DNA of 64,000 nt from Terriglobia bacterium (GCA_020073305.1 JAIQFK010000007.1:248001-312000); one strand, 5' to 3'. Shown: positions 46,104 to 55,057, counted from the stretch's first letter. Program-made: numbers and translations. The notes: a model not told the origin generated them from the sequence alone.

Positions 46104-47402
46104 TCACTGCACGATCTTTACCAGCGGCCTTAGCTCGTTCTTCACAATCTCCCCGTTTTTCATGACGAACTTCACGCGCTCAAGCTGCGTGATGTCCGCC
46201 AGCGGATCGCCTTCGACGGCGATGAGGTCCGCGAAGGAGCCCGGTTCTAGCGAGCCGACGCTGTGCTCCCAACCGAGCAGTTCGGCGGCGTTGACCGTGG
46301 CTGTCTCGATGGCTTCGAGCGGCTTCATGCCGAGCTTCACCATCAGCGTTAACTGCCGCGCGTTTTCGCCGTGCGGATAAACACCGCCGTCTGTCCCGAA
46401 TGCCATCCGCGCGCCGGCTTTGTAGGCGCGTTGGAAATTTTCCCGCTGCAAGACGCCGATCTGGCGTTCCTTCTCGATGGCTTCGGGCAACATGCCGGCT
46501 TGAAGCCCCTGGTGCATGATGAAGTCGTCGTTGTAGATGTCGAACACCAGGAAAGTGCCGGCTTGTTTCGCGAGCGCAATGCCTTCATCGTCGATCAAGC
46601 TGCAGTGCTCGACGGAATCGATGCCGGCGCGGATGGCGTCTTTGATGGATTGCGTGCCGTGTGCGTGCGCAGCCACCTTGCGGCCCAGCTTGTGGGCTTC
46701 GTCGACGATGGCTTGAATTTCTTCCAGCGTGTATTGCGGCGCGCCGGGCTGATCGCCCTTCGACATCACGCCGCCCGAGGCGCAGATTTTGACCACGTCG
46801 GCACCGAATTTAATCACCTCGCGGACTTTGGCGCGCGCCGCCCACGGGCCATCGGCCACGCCTTCGCTCGTGGCGTGATATTGGGGCGCTAGCAGGTTGT
46901 TGTCGCAATGGCCGCCCGTGATGCCTAACGCGGGACCCGACGCCTGCATACGCGGTCCGGGCACCTCACCGGCCATGATGCCATCGCGCAGCGCGATGTC
47001 GCTGTAACCCTGCGCACCCAGGTTGCGAACGGTGGTGAAGCCCGCTTCAAGAGTGATGCGGGCATTTTTCACGCCCTTCACCGTCTTCCGGGGGACGGAG
47101 AGGCCGAGCGACTTGTAACCGGAATCGGTGGGATCGGAGGTGAGATGATCGTGCACGTCGATCAGGCCGGGCAGGCAAGTGGCCTGAGTCAGGTCGAGAG
47201 CGGTCTCGTTGTGCAACAGCCGCACGCGCGCGGCCGCCCCGGCTTCGTGGATTTTGCCGTCTTCGATGAGCAATATGGCGTCGCTGATGCCGTGCCCGGT
47301 GCGCACGTCGAGCAGGGTTCCGCAATGCACCGCGGTGTACGCGTGAGGGACATCGGCAGCGGCGAGCGGAAAGGCCGCAAGCAGCATGATCAGAATTCGC
47401 AT
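46104..47402 (-). CDS. Exported amidohydrolase / prolidase-like
   Basis: A 432-residue predicted metal-dependent hydrolase. A signal peptide (MRILIMLLAAFPLAAADV) begins at 47402. The catalytic barrel shows LPGLIDVHDHLTSDP (HxH type site), VVKICASGGVMSKGDQPGAP (metal-bridging Lys), RKVAAHAHGTQSIKDAIRAG and DSVEHCSLIDDEG for the later His, and MAFGTDGGVYPHGENARQ for the Asp. It fits the Xaa-Pro dipeptidase/imidazolonepropionase-like amidohydrolases common in this phylum. The substrate is unknown. Convergent with the small membrane-protein pair. Confidence 0.9.
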   Translation of the reverse strand: MRILIMLLAAFPLAAADVPHAYTAVHCGTLLDVRTGHGISDAILLIEDGKIHEAGAAARVRLLHNETALDLTQATCLPGLIDVHDHLTSDPTDSGYKSLGLSVPRKTVKGVKNARITLEAGFTTVRNLGAQGYSDIALRDGIMAGEVPGPRMQASGPALGITGGHCDNNLLAPQYHATSEGVADGPWAARAKVREVIKFGADVVKICASGGVMSKGDQPGAPQYTLEEIQAIVDEAHKLGRKVAAHAHGTQSIKDAIRAGIDSVEHCSLIDDEGIALAKQAGTFLVFDIYNDDFIMHQGLQAGMLPEAIEKERQIGVLQRENFQRAYKAGARMAFGTDGGVYPHGENARQLTLMVKLGMKPLEAIETATVNAAELLGWEHSVGSLEPGSFADLIAVEGDPLADITQLERVKFVMKNGEIVKNELRPLVKIVQ

Positions 47403-47741
47403 GGGACTGATTGTAGCTTGAACTTTCGGAGGGGATTTGGAGCGTACCACTGGGCCGTGAAACCCCCGTGATTGACCCCTACTTTGTAAACGGGGCGGGC
47501 GTCCGCCGAGCGCCTTTAGGCTTCTCCGTTCGAGGTTGCCCGTCGCCGGAGCTTGCTCACCAGCGCTTAAGAAATCGAGTCAGACTCCCTAACTTTTGAC
47601 TGTTGGATCAAAAATTGGAGACCCCACCTGCTTTGCAGAAACGCTCCATAACAATCATATCACCGCAGAGGCGCAGAGGAAGCTGAGAACACAGGATTTC
47701 AAAGCCTATTGGTTCTCGGCGTCTCTGCGTCTCGGCGGTGA
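47403..47741. other. 339-base gene-free stretch carrying a palindromic element
   Basis: Between an amidohydrolase start and an APC permease stop, both on the minus strand. It should hold the amidohydrolase promoter. About 90 bases at its right end are the TCTCGGCG repeat element. The remainder shows no coding signal and no tRNA. Confidence 0.45.
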
Positions 47742-47742
47742 T
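47659..47742. repeat. TCTCGGCG palindromic element, copy 2
   Basis: Arms 47659-47690 (ATCACCGCAGAGGCGCAGAG...) and 47712-47742 (...CTCGGCGGTGAT) are inverted repeats around a 21-base centre. 47713-47740 is identical over 28 bases to 20491-20518. The last base reaches the TAA stop of the permease gene (47742-47744 on the minus strand). Confidence 0.8.
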
Positions 47743-49082
47743 TAGGCCCTTCCGCTCACCCGCCGCCACAAATAGTAGACCGGGATGCCGCTCGCGATGA
47801 TCAGGAACGCTATCGTGGAGGGTCCGGGCTGGGTGATCCACGTGTTGATGACGAACCACGCGGCCACGGCCGTGAATAAGCAGGGCATCACCGGGTAGCC
47901 CCACATCCGGTAAGGGCGCGCGCGCTCCGGATATTTCCGCCGCAGGATGGTGACGCCGGCGACGGTAAGCCCGTAGAAGAACCAGGCGGCGATCATGGCG
48001 TAAGGAACCAGCGTCTCGAAAGAGCCTGTCAGCACCAGCAGGGAAGTCCACACTGCCTGCGCGACGATGCCGGCGGACATCGTCTGGTAACGCGGGTGGA
48101 GCGCACCCAGTTTTTCGAAAATAAGGCCGTCGCGCGCCATGGCGAAACAGAGGCGCGGCGCCACCATGATAAAGCCGTTGATTGCGCCAGCAATGGAAAG
48201 CAGAACGGTGAGCGAGAGGACCGCGCCGCCGGCCGTTCCCAGAGTCCTTGCGGCAACGGTGGCGGCGGTGTTGCCGGTGGAGGCGATGACGCCGACGGGC
48301 AGCACGCGCAAGTACGCGACATTGGCCAACACATAGATCGTGGTGACGAATGCCAGGCCGAGCCCCAGGCCAAGCGGGATATTGCGATTCGGATTGCGAA
48401 TCTCACCGGCCATGTAACTGAAGCACGGCCAGCCGTCATAGCAGAGCACCACAGCGACCATGGCGAGGCCCACGGCGCTCCAGGAAAAACCGCCGCGCGG
48501 GAGCGACCAGTCGATGGCCACGGTTCCGCGTCCGGGAAGAAAGGCGCTGCCCACGATGACGGCCAGTCCGAAAACCTTGAGCGCGGTGAGCGTCTTCTGC
48601 GCCGCCGCGCCCAGCCGGATCCCGCGATAATTGATCAAGGACAATCCAACGATCAACGCCAGTGCGATGAGCTTCGATGCGACGGCGTTCAGGGGGATGA
48701 AGTATTGGAGTGTAATGGAAAAATTGACCGCCAGCCACGCGATCGCCGCCCACATGACCACCAACGTGAAGGTCCACCCGCAAAGGAAACCCGCCAGCGG
48801 CCCATAGCATTCAGACAGGTAAACGTAGTGGCCGCCGGTTTCGGGCATCATCGCGCCCATCTCGGCATAAGCCAGCGCGCCGAAGAAGCACAGCACGCCG
48901 GTGATGATCCAGACGGCGAGAATCAAGGGCGCGGACGGCAGTGCCTGAGCCACCAGCCGAGGGACCAGAAAGATGCCCGCGCCGATGACGATCCCCACGA
49001 TCACCGCGGCGGAGTCGAGCAGCCCGAGTGTGCGGGGTAACCTGACGACCTCGATTTCCGGCGCGGTCCTGATTGTGCTCAC
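47742..49082 (-). CDS. APC-superfamily amino acid permease
   Basis: A 446-residue inner-membrane transporter with about 12 helices. The conserved first helix (SAAVIVGIVIGAGIFLVPRL) has the GAGIF kink of APC transporters; CFFGALAYAEMGAMMPETGG and FSYMAGEIRNPNRNIPLGLG are the next family blocks. It likely imports or exchanges an amino acid by cation symport; the substrate is not evident. Its stop touches the TCTCGGCG palindrome. Located with no operon partner; a GGGAGCG hairpin lies 42 bases upstream of its start. Confidence 0.93.
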   Translation of the reverse strand: MSTIRTAPEIEVVRLPRTLGLLDSAAVIVGIVIGAGIFLVPRLVAQALPSAPLILAVWIITGVLCFFGALAYAEMGAMMPETGGHYVYLSECYGPLAGFLCGWTFTLVVMWAAIAWLAVNFSITLQYFIPLNAVASKLIALALIVGLSLINYRGIRLGAAAQKTLTALKVFGLAVIVGSAFLPGRGTVAIDWSLPRGGFSWSAVGLAMVAVVLCYDGWPCFSYMAGEIRNPNRNIPLGLGLGLAFVTTIYVLANVAYLRVLPVGVIASTGNTAATVAARTLGTAGGAVLSLTVLLSIAGAINGFIMVAPRLCFAMARDGLIFEKLGALHPRYQTMSAGIVAQAVWTSLLVLTGSFETLVPYAMIAAWFFYGLTVAGVTILRRKYPERARPYRMWGYPVMPCLFTAVAAWFVINTWITQPGPSTIAFLIIASGIPVYYLWRRVSGRA

Positions 49083-49123
49083 GTGAGTTTCTCAAGATAG
49101 CATTGAGCGCGAACTGCAAGGGT

Positions 49124-49149
49124 GGGAGCGAACGGCGGAAACCGCTCCC
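49124..49149. repeat. GGGAGCG short palindrome upstream of the permease gene
   Basis: GGGAGCG (49124-49130), 12-base loop with AACGGCGG, CGCTCCC (49143-49149): a perfect 7-base stem. Short palindromes of this composition are a known kind of dispersed repeat in Bryobacterales genomes as I recall; no second copy is in the window. Confidence 0.45.
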
Positions 49150-49205
49150 TCTGGTCCCATCTCGGTTAACGCAAACCTGAGCCGCGCGCGGAGCAAGCGG
49201 TTTTT

Positions 49206-49817
49206 TTACCGCGGTTGGCCCCCTCCAGCCAGCACCAGCCACGCGGCGATCGCACTCAGCTTTTGATCCTGAGTCCAGGGCGGGCCGATGCCTTTGCCAA
49301 GTGCAGCGGCGCGGCGCTCAATTTCCGCCGCCGGGAGGCGGAGTGCGGCCGCCGCCTGGTTCACGAGCTCTTTTTCTTTGACTCCCAAGACGGCAACGCC
49401 GCAGTTTTCGCAGGCCAGTTTCAGAGCATTACGGAAGAACTCACCTTCGGCGGTATGGATCAGCGCATGAGACGAGAGTGTTTTGGCCAGGTCGCCTGTG
49501 GGACGGCCTGAACTTAACAGGACACACGATCCGGCCACGCCCAGTCGCATCTCGGTTAATTTCGCCACCGCATCTCGCACAGCCGTTACGGCCAAGGCCC
49601 GCGTGGAATCGGCGCAGCGCTGGATGTGAACTTCGGCATCTTTGACCGGCATCGGTTCGGCGGCGTGAAAAGGCTGCTTGGAACCGTCCATGCGACTGTC
49701 CGCGATCTCCACTCTCTGCCGCAGAATCACCACTGGAGCCGCAGCCGAGCCGGTCACGGCAACCAGCGCAGCCCAACCGGAATGCGCCCGAAATCCCAAA
49801 GCCGCGCGTTTCAGCAC
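49206..49817 (-). CDS. Exported hypothetical protein
   Basis: A 203-residue protein with an uncleaved leader or N-terminal membrane helix (HSGWAALVAVTGSAAAPVVI). The central part forms an alpha/beta domain (TRALAVTAVRDAVAKLTEMR, GVAGSCVLLSSGRPTGDLAK), and two Cys (LACENCGVAVLG) are noticeable. No known family. GTG start at 49817; it overlaps the 3' end of the SDR gene by 7 bases, so the two are co-transcribed. Confidence 0.65.
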   Translation of the reverse strand: MLKRAALGFRAHSGWAALVAVTGSAAAPVVILRQRVEIADSRMDGSKQPFHAAEPMPVKDAEVHIQRCADSTRALAVTAVRDAVAKLTEMRLGVAGSCVLLSSGRPTGDLAKTLSSHALIHTAEGEFFRNALKLACENCGVAVLGVKEKELVNQAAAALRLPAAEIERRAAALGKGIGPPWTQDQKLSAIAAWLVLAGGGQPR

Positions 49818-50677
49818 GGAAATGCCTGCATGGGCGCCTTGGGATCAAAGCGTGGGATGTAGCGCCCGTCTGTATCCGTGAAGCCGTAGTCTTTAGCCAG
49901 GTCCGCCACCCAAAGCAACCGGCCGGTTTTGCGGAAGACTTTGCCATCCGCGGCCAAAGCCGCCACCGCGCGCCCGATATATTCCGGGGTCTCGCTCAGA
50001 TCGAAGCGGAACTGCTTCTTGAGGGCCTCGGTCTTCATGTGCATCAGGACGCGCTCTGTGCGCATGAAACCGGGGTTCAGGCCAACGACCGTAATCTTCG
50101 ACTTCTTCGCGCCAAGGCTCAAGTCGTGAATCAGGCGGTTCAGAAACTCGTGGCCCAGATCGTGGAGAATCTGCCCGCGATAGGCCGAGGGATCGTCTGG
50201 AAGGTTGTCGGTGACGTGGATGATCAGCCCGCTGCGCTGCTTCGTCATGATCCTGGCGGCATGCGCGCTCGTCAGCCAGGCCACGCTCATGGTCTCCATG
50301 GTCTCACGCCAGATGGCCGCGCTCAGATTCCAGGGCGGCTTCGACCACTCGGGCATGAAGTTGGCGCCCCATGCGGAGTTGGCTAGAACATCGAGGCGGC
50401 CGTGCTCTTTCTCGACGCGGCGAAAGAGCGCCGCCACCTGCTCTTCGCCGCTCAGGTCGGCGGGAACCGGAATACCCTTACCGCCACGCGCCGTCACCCG
50501 CTCGGCGGTATCCTCGACGCTGCCCGGCGCACGGTCCGCCGGCTTGGGGCCGCTGCGCGACGTCCGGGCGGCAACATAGACGGTGGCGCCCGCTTCCCCC
50601 AGAGCGAGCGCGATGCCGCGCCCCGCTCCTCGGCTGCCTCCTGCGCCAATGGCGACGGTTCGTTTGAGCGGCTTCAT
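49811..50677 (-). CDS. SDR-family protein with degenerate active site
   Basis: A 288-residue short-chain dehydrogenase/reductase fold protein. The nucleotide-binding motif is good (TVAIGAGGSRGAGRGIALAL), and the fold continues as in DHRS1-like SDRs. The catalytic YxxxK is missing: the region where relatives have Y-D-L-x-K reads QILHDLGHEFLNRL, so Tyr and Lys are both replaced by His, and the Ser strand reads LIIHVTDN. It probably binds NAD(P) but may not be a typical oxidoreductase. The ATG at 50677 was chosen over 50707 because the Rossmann motif begins there. A perfect 15-base palindrome lies 24 bases upstream. Confidence 0.85.
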   Translation of the reverse strand: MKPLKRTVAIGAGGSRGAGRGIALALGEAGATVYVAARTSRSGPKPADRAPGSVEDTAERVTARGGKGIPVPADLSGEEQVAALFRRVEKEHGRLDVLANSAWGANFMPEWSKPPWNLSAAIWRETMETMSVAWLTSAHAARIMTKQRSGLIIHVTDNLPDDPSAYRGQILHDLGHEFLNRLIHDLSLGAKKSKITVVGLNPGFMRTERVLMHMKTEALKKQFRFDLSETPEYIGRAVAALAADGKVFRKTGRLLWVADLAKDYGFTDTDGRYIPRFDPKAPMQAFPC

Positions 50678-50701
50678 GTCGGGAGTGTAAGCCGCAATTC
50701 C

Positions 50702-50716
50702 TGACATCTGATGTCA
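50702..50716. promoter_or_regulatory. Perfect palindrome TGACATC-T-GATGTCA, candidate operator
   Basis: TGACATC (50702-50708), T, GATGTCA (50710-50716). It lies between the divergent SDR (start 50677) and the small exported protein (start 50839), where a repressor of the SDR gene would bind. The window's WYL regulator (51287) is a possible binder by proximity only. Confidence 0.5.
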
Positions 50717-50838
50717 TGTTTCGCCTGTCAAAAGTGAGAATCGGGCACATGTGTGGCTGGGATGCACGATGGTCGCGAGCCAAGCCGTTTCGGCGGATCG
50801 ATTTTACGAACGGCATCCGACTTGCTTACGTCGAAGCC

Positions 50839-51243
50839 ATGCTTAGATCCGTGGTTGCCCTAATGATGGCCGCCCTGCCTCTCGTGGCGCAGGATGCCGA
50901 TGCGCAAAAGAAGTTCGCGGGCACATGGGAGGCGAAGTTCAAAGACAAGGTCATCTGCACCATCAAGCTGAAGGCCGGTGAGAAGATCTCGGGAGAAATG
51001 GTGGCGTGTAGCATCAGCGTAGACGGTAACGGCGATTTGCAGGAACAGGACTCCAGCGAACCGCCGGACAAGCCCTCACCCCTTCTCACCCCGAAAATTC
51101 AGGGCGATATCTTGACCTTCGAAGATAAGGACGATGATGACGTCCTGAAATTCGAGATGAAGCTGACTGGCGACGGTCAAGCGGAACTGCGCATCCTGGA
51201 AACTCCCGTTCCAATCAAGCCCATCCCCTTCAAGAGAACCTGA
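50839..51243 (+). CDS. Small exported hypothetical protein
   Basis: A 134-residue protein with a signal peptide (MLRSVVALMMAALPLVAQ) at the ATG 50839; the open frame from 50716 is rejected because it hides it. The mature part reads KKFAGTWEAKFKDKVICTIK, SISVDGNGDLQEQDSSEPPD and ILTFEDKDDDDVLKFEMKLT and looks like a lipocalin-like or beta-sandwich domain (the GTWEAKFKDK pattern is common in DUF proteins of Acidobacteria). No function assigned. It is followed after 43 bases by the WYL regulator on the same strand. Confidence 0.72.
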   Translation: MLRSVVALMMAALPLVAQDADAQKKFAGTWEAKFKDKVICTIKLKAGEKISGEMVACSISVDGNGDLQEQDSSEPPDKPSPLLTPKIQGDILTFEDKDDDDVLKFEMKLTGDGQAELRILETPVPIKPIPFKRT

Positions 51244-51286
51244 CACAACAGCCGCGACCGGCCGGTTTCGCTGCTACAGTCTCTGT

Positions 51287-52240
51287 ATGCGCGCCGACCG
51301 GCTGCTTTCGATCCTGCTGTTACTGCAGGTCCACCGGCGGGTGACGGCGCGCGACCTGGCGAAACGCCTGGAGGTCTCCGAGCGCACGATTCTTCGCGAC
51401 ATGGAGGCCCTGAGCGGCTCCGGGGTTCCGGTCATGGCCGAACGCGGGGCAGGTGGCGGCTGGAGCCTGCTGGATAACTACCAGACAAAACTCACCGGTC
51501 TGAGCGCGGCGGAGATTCAAGCGCTCTTTGTCGCCAGGCCTCCGCGCCTGATGGCGGATCTCGGCTTGAAGCACGAAGCCGAAGCGGCGCTGATCAAACT
51601 CCAGGCCTCGCTGCCGGCGGGCGCCCGCGAGCAGGCGGATTTCGCGCGCGAGCGGATCCTGATCGACACGCGCGGGTGGCGCGATCCCGCGGAATCGATC
51701 TCTTGCCTGCCCGTGCTGCTCGATGCACTCTGGCGCGCGCGCCGGCTGCGCTTCCGCTACAGCAAGGTCCTGGGTGAAGTGGGCGAAAGGGCCGGCGATC
51801 CGCTCGGCCTCGTGGCCAAGGGGAGCGTCTGGTATCTGGTGGCGAAGGTGGATGGCGAACCGCGAACCTATCGCGTGTCGCGGATTTCCGCCGCTGCGAT
51901 TCTCGACGAACCAGTTGTGCGGCCGGCGGAGTTCGATCTCACGGCCTACTGGGAACGCTCCGCGGCCGAGTTCCGCGAAAAGCTGCCGCGATACTATGCG
52001 ACTTTTCTGGCGAGCCCGGCGGTCATGCGATGGGTGCGGTATCGCGGCTGGCGGCTCGAACAGGAAATACCGGAAGGAGATCGAGTCCGCGTGCGGCTGC
52101 GTTTCGACGTCGAAGAAGAAGCCGTGCAGTTCGCGTTGAGCTTCGGCGGCGACATCGAGGTCATGGAGCCGCAGGAATTGCGGACCAAAGTGCTCGCCGG
52201 CGCGCGGGCAATCGTTGCACGATATCCCGAGGAGCGTTGA
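51287..52240 (+). CDS. YafY-like DeoR/HTH_11 regulator with WYL domain
   Basis: A 317-residue transcription regulator. The N-terminal winged helix (RRVTARDLAKRLEVSERTIL, RDMEALSGSGVPVMAERGAG) is of the HTH_11 type; the WYL sensor domain (about 140-225; RRLRFRYSKVLGE, VWYLVAKVDGEPRTYRVSRI) binds nucleic acid or small ligands in relatives, followed by the WCX-like C-terminal domain (RVRLRFDVEEEAVQFALSFG). Members often repress their neighbours. ATG start 51287; no other regulator is close. Confidence 0.92.
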   Translation: MRADRLLSILLLLQVHRRVTARDLAKRLEVSERTILRDMEALSGSGVPVMAERGAGGGWSLLDNYQTKLTGLSAAEIQALFVARPPRLMADLGLKHEAEAALIKLQASLPAGAREQADFARERILIDTRGWRDPAESISCLPVLLDALWRARRLRFRYSKVLGEVGERAGDPLGLVAKGSVWYLVAKVDGEPRTYRVSRISAAAILDEPVVRPAEFDLTAYWERSAAEFREKLPRYYATFLASPAVMRWVRYRGWRLEQEIPEGDRVRVRLRFDVEEEAVQFALSFGGDIEVMEPQELRTKVLAGARAIVARYPEER

Positions 52241-52301
52241 AAAACGAGTTCGCTTGTGGCTCGGAATTCAGGAACTTACTGACCCGCAGGCGCCGCCAAC
52301 T

Positions 52302-53672
52302 TCACCGCGTTCGATCCTCTTTGCATTTGTTGCGCACGATGGTATTGGCCTCCAGCGAGACGCCGGGGGCGGCGGCGATGCATTGTAGGCCGAAGCCCGA
52401 AATGTCGTTCTCTTCGATCACGTTGGTATGAGCGGGGGCCGGCCGTTCCGCTCCCGCACCCAGATAAATGCCGCTGCGCAACAAGTCGGGCTGATCGGGC
52501 GCGTAGCTGCACACGGCGGACGGGCTCGGGCAGTGCGCGAGGTTGAGCCGGCGCAGATGGTTCCGCAGGATCAGATTCTTTGAGCCGATCACGAAGATCC
52601 CACCAAAGACGGCGCCGTCGATCTCGTTCTCAACAATCCGGACACCCTGGGATTGCATATCCGGATTGCTGTTGTTCATGACGATTCCGTAGTGCCCGTA
52701 GGGATATTGATCGGCCGTGTGCCGGTTGGCGCAGGTGTTGGCGCGCACCTCGCCGTCATGAAATCCGTCGAGATCGATGCACTTGCCGTTGATCTCCTCA
52801 AACCGGTTGCGCTGATAGATGGAATCGTCGGTGTTGCCCGCCGTGTCGATGGCCACCGGCATCCCGCGACCCTCCACGTCCACGATCTCCACCGGGAACC
52901 CGATGAGCCGGCCGGTGTTGTTTTCGACGCGGACGCGAGCGGCATGCCCCACCTGAGCGGCGTCCCGTCCGATTTGCTCCAGATGATTCTCCGCGATAAG
53001 CCCGTTGCGGTTGCGCGGCGAAGTGTAGCGCGAGTGCGTCCAGATCCCGTTGCCGCGCACGTTGCGCAGCGTCGAGCGGGTGATCTGGAAGTTCTCCGTG
53101 CCCTCCTCCAGCAGGATGCCGCCCGTCGTATTGTTCCGGCCGAGCGCGTTGCGGGAGCCGCTGTCTGCAATCTCGACGCGATCGAACGTAAGCTCTCGCG
53201 ATTCGCTGGCCAGAACGGCGAAGCCGGGCACCTCGACAAAGCGCACGCTGGCGACCGAGAGCCCCGTCACCCTAAGAGCGAGAATGCCGTTGCCCCTGGT
53301 GAATTCGGCGAAAGACAGGTTGGACGGCGGAAGCCCGCTCCGCCGCTCGAGGGCTGCGCGGTTGCCGTCGATGGTGAAACCCGTGAAGCGGATGCGGCGC
53401 GCCGATTCACACACAATCAACGCGCGTCCCCGAAAACGGTCGGAAGTGCGCAAGGTCGTGCCGGAAGGGGCGCCGCGAACCTCCAGGTCGTGCGCCTTCG
53501 GGCCCACCGTGAGCTCTACGGAAATCTCCGTCACTCCCGCGGGCAGTTCGACCACTCCTGCGCCGGATAGGAGCGCGCGCCTTAGAACGGCTTCACGGGT
53601 TGGCGGAGGACCCGGTACGACGAGCACCCATGCGGCCAGAACCGCGGCCACCGTCGCCCAAAACAGGCGCAA
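52302..53672 (-). CDS. Exported right-handed beta-helix protein
   Basis: A 456-residue protein with a short signal sequence (MRLFWATVAAVLAAWVLVV) and a long right-handed parallel beta-helix of about 10 coils, rich in N, G and I (GNGIWTHSRYTSPRNRNGLI, IVMNNSNPDMQSQGVRIVEN, LRSGIYLGAGAER). This fits the pectate-lyase-like fold (Pfam Beta_helix). No catalytic site is obvious. It may be a surface polysaccharide-binding or -cleaving protein. The predicted start is TTG at 53672, immediately after the methyltransferase stop, so the two are coupled; the start codon itself is uncertain. Confidence 0.82.
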   Translation of the reverse strand: MRLFWATVAAVLAAWVLVVPGPPPTREAVLRRALLSGAGVVELPAGVTEISVELTVGPKAHDLEVRGAPSGTTLRTSDRFRGRALIVCESARRIRFTGFTIDGNRAALERRSGLPPSNLSFAEFTRGNGILALRVTGLSVASVRFVEVPGFAVLASESRELTFDRVEIADSGSRNALGRNNTTGGILLEEGTENFQITRSTLRNVRGNGIWTHSRYTSPRNRNGLIAENHLEQIGRDAAQVGHAARVRVENNTGRLIGFPVEIVDVEGRGMPVAIDTAGNTDDSIYQRNRFEEINGKCIDLDGFHDGEVRANTCANRHTADQYPYGHYGIVMNNSNPDMQSQGVRIVENEIDGAVFGGIFVIGSKNLILRNHLRRLNLAHCPSPSAVCSYAPDQPDLLRSGIYLGAGAERPAPAHTNVIEENDISGFGLQCIAAAPGVSLEANTIVRNKCKEDRTR

Positions 53673-54977
53673 TCAGGCCACCTCGATGGCGATGGGCGGA
53701 AAGCGCCGTTCTCCCTGGGACAGCTCGAGCTGGTGGCCTCCTGGCAGGAGATGCGGCGGGAGCCGCAGGTTGAATTCAAACCGGCCCGCCAGCGGATCGG
53801 TCTCGAACCAGTCCAGGCTTTCCACCGGCTGGCCGTCGACCGAAGCGCTCACCGTCTGCGCCTCCGCCAGGTCCTCCATAATCAGCTTGAGCGAGCCGCT
53901 TTCCGCGCGTGCTTCGGCGAGCAGGTTGGTTCCGTCGGTGACGGAGCACACGCGCGGAACCGAGGGACCCGGCGGGATGATGCGCAGCCAAGCCGGTGGA
54001 CACAGGGGCTTGCCCAGCCACAGCAATTCGACGGGCACGATTCCCGTCCGTACGCCGCGCGGCAGCAGCACGTTGAGCTGGCTCACCCCGTCCCACTCCG
54101 GCGGTCCCAGGTAGCAGGGCGTGCCCGAGGCGCCGTCGAATTTCACGTCGAGATCGTTCAAGTCGCAGCCCTCCGGCAGCCGTTCCATGCGGAAGGAGGC
54201 GTAGGCGAAACGCCCGGATTGAGGCACCACCGGCTCGCCGGTATGGGCATCGCCGCAACGCTCAATGGCGGCCTGGGCGCCCCCCGCATTCTTCAGCCTG
54301 GCGCGCCAGCCGTCGGGCTGTTTGCGCCACGTCGTCCACATGTATTGTGTGGCCGCCCCTTCGATCACCAGAAGCTGGAGATCGTGGCCGCGAGCGAAGT
54401 CCGCCACCTCCTGGCGCGAGAGCCGGACGCCTTCCCAGGTATCCGGTGTTTTGCCGCCCGGGGGAAGTCCGTTGAGCTGGAAGCGGGCGATGCCGCCGTC
54501 CTTGAGCACGCGCCGTATCTCGCTGAAATACGAGAGCACCACTTCACGGCTGGGGATGTGCTGGAACACGGCGTAGGAATAGACGAAGTCGAAATAATCC
54601 GAGGGAAGCGGGGCGAGGTCCGAACCGTTGGTGGTGTGAACCTTAATGCGGGCGCCGCCGTGGAATCGCTCTTCGGCGAGACGAATCATTTCGTCGGAAA
54701 CGTCCACGCCGTGGAGTTCGCCGAAGTTCCGGCTCATGGGCCGCAGCAGACGGCCGGGGCCGCACCCCACTTCGAGGCCGCGCCGCGCCTCCGGCGCAAT
54801 TTCCCGTGGCAGGCGCTTCAATTCTTCTTCGAGCAGGCGCACGACATCGTTGGCCGAAGAGAAGAACTCCTCATCCTGCTGGCCCCGGCGGCCGAACGCC
54901 ACGTAGTAGCGGACATCCTCGCGGGCGCGGGCATTCCAGTCGGAGCGCATCTGATCCAGAACTTCGGGTTCGGGCAT
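53673..54977 (-). CDS. SAM-dependent methyltransferase with C-terminal beta-sandwich
   Basis: A 434-residue protein. The N-terminal class I methyltransferase (about 15-235) has motif I LEVGCGPGRL, the acidic GVDVSDEMI and DFVYSYAVFQHIPS. The C-terminal half (about 240-434) is a beta-rich domain (DLDVKFDGASGTPCYLGPPE, VPVELLWLGKPLCPPAWLRI) of unknown type that looks like an immunoglobulin-like or carbohydrate-binding sandwich. It may methylate a surface sugar or lipid. It abuts the beta-helix gene. Divergent from the TonB receptor gene, with 80 bases between them. Confidence 0.85.
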   Translation of the reverse strand: MPEPEVLDQMRSDWNARAREDVRYYVAFGRRGQQDEEFFSSANDVVRLLEEELKRLPREIAPEARRGLEVGCGPGRLLRPMSRNFGELHGVDVSDEMIRLAEERFHGGARIKVHTTNGSDLAPLPSDYFDFVYSYAVFQHIPSREVVLSYFSEIRRVLKDGGIARFQLNGLPPGGKTPDTWEGVRLSRQEVADFARGHDLQLLVIEGAATQYMWTTWRKQPDGWRARLKNAGGAQAAIERCGDAHTGEPVVPQSGRFAYASFRMERLPEGCDLNDLDVKFDGASGTPCYLGPPEWDGVSQLNVLLPRGVRTGIVPVELLWLGKPLCPPAWLRIIPPGPSVPRVCSVTDGTNLLAEARAESGSLKLIMEDLAEAQTVSASVDGQPVESLDWFETDPLAGRFEFNLRLPPHLLPGGHQLELSQGERRFPPIAIEVA

Positions 54978-55057
54978 TTTGGCTATTTTATCGCGCGGGC
55001 CGGCGGCTCCCCTACAGATCTCTTGCGAGTCCGCCGATCAGACTAGAGCTGGCCCCT

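Noticed and set aside
47403-47640. Possible tRNA or small RNA in the gap before the amidohydrolase
   Set aside because: No cloverleaf with a TTCRA T-loop and 7-base acceptor stem could be drawn; only loose short hairpins.
49180-49215. Intrinsic terminator around the T-run at 49201-49207
   Set aside because: The T-run overlaps the stop codon of the 49206-49817 gene and lies on the wrong side of the weak GC-rich stem for either neighbouring transcript.
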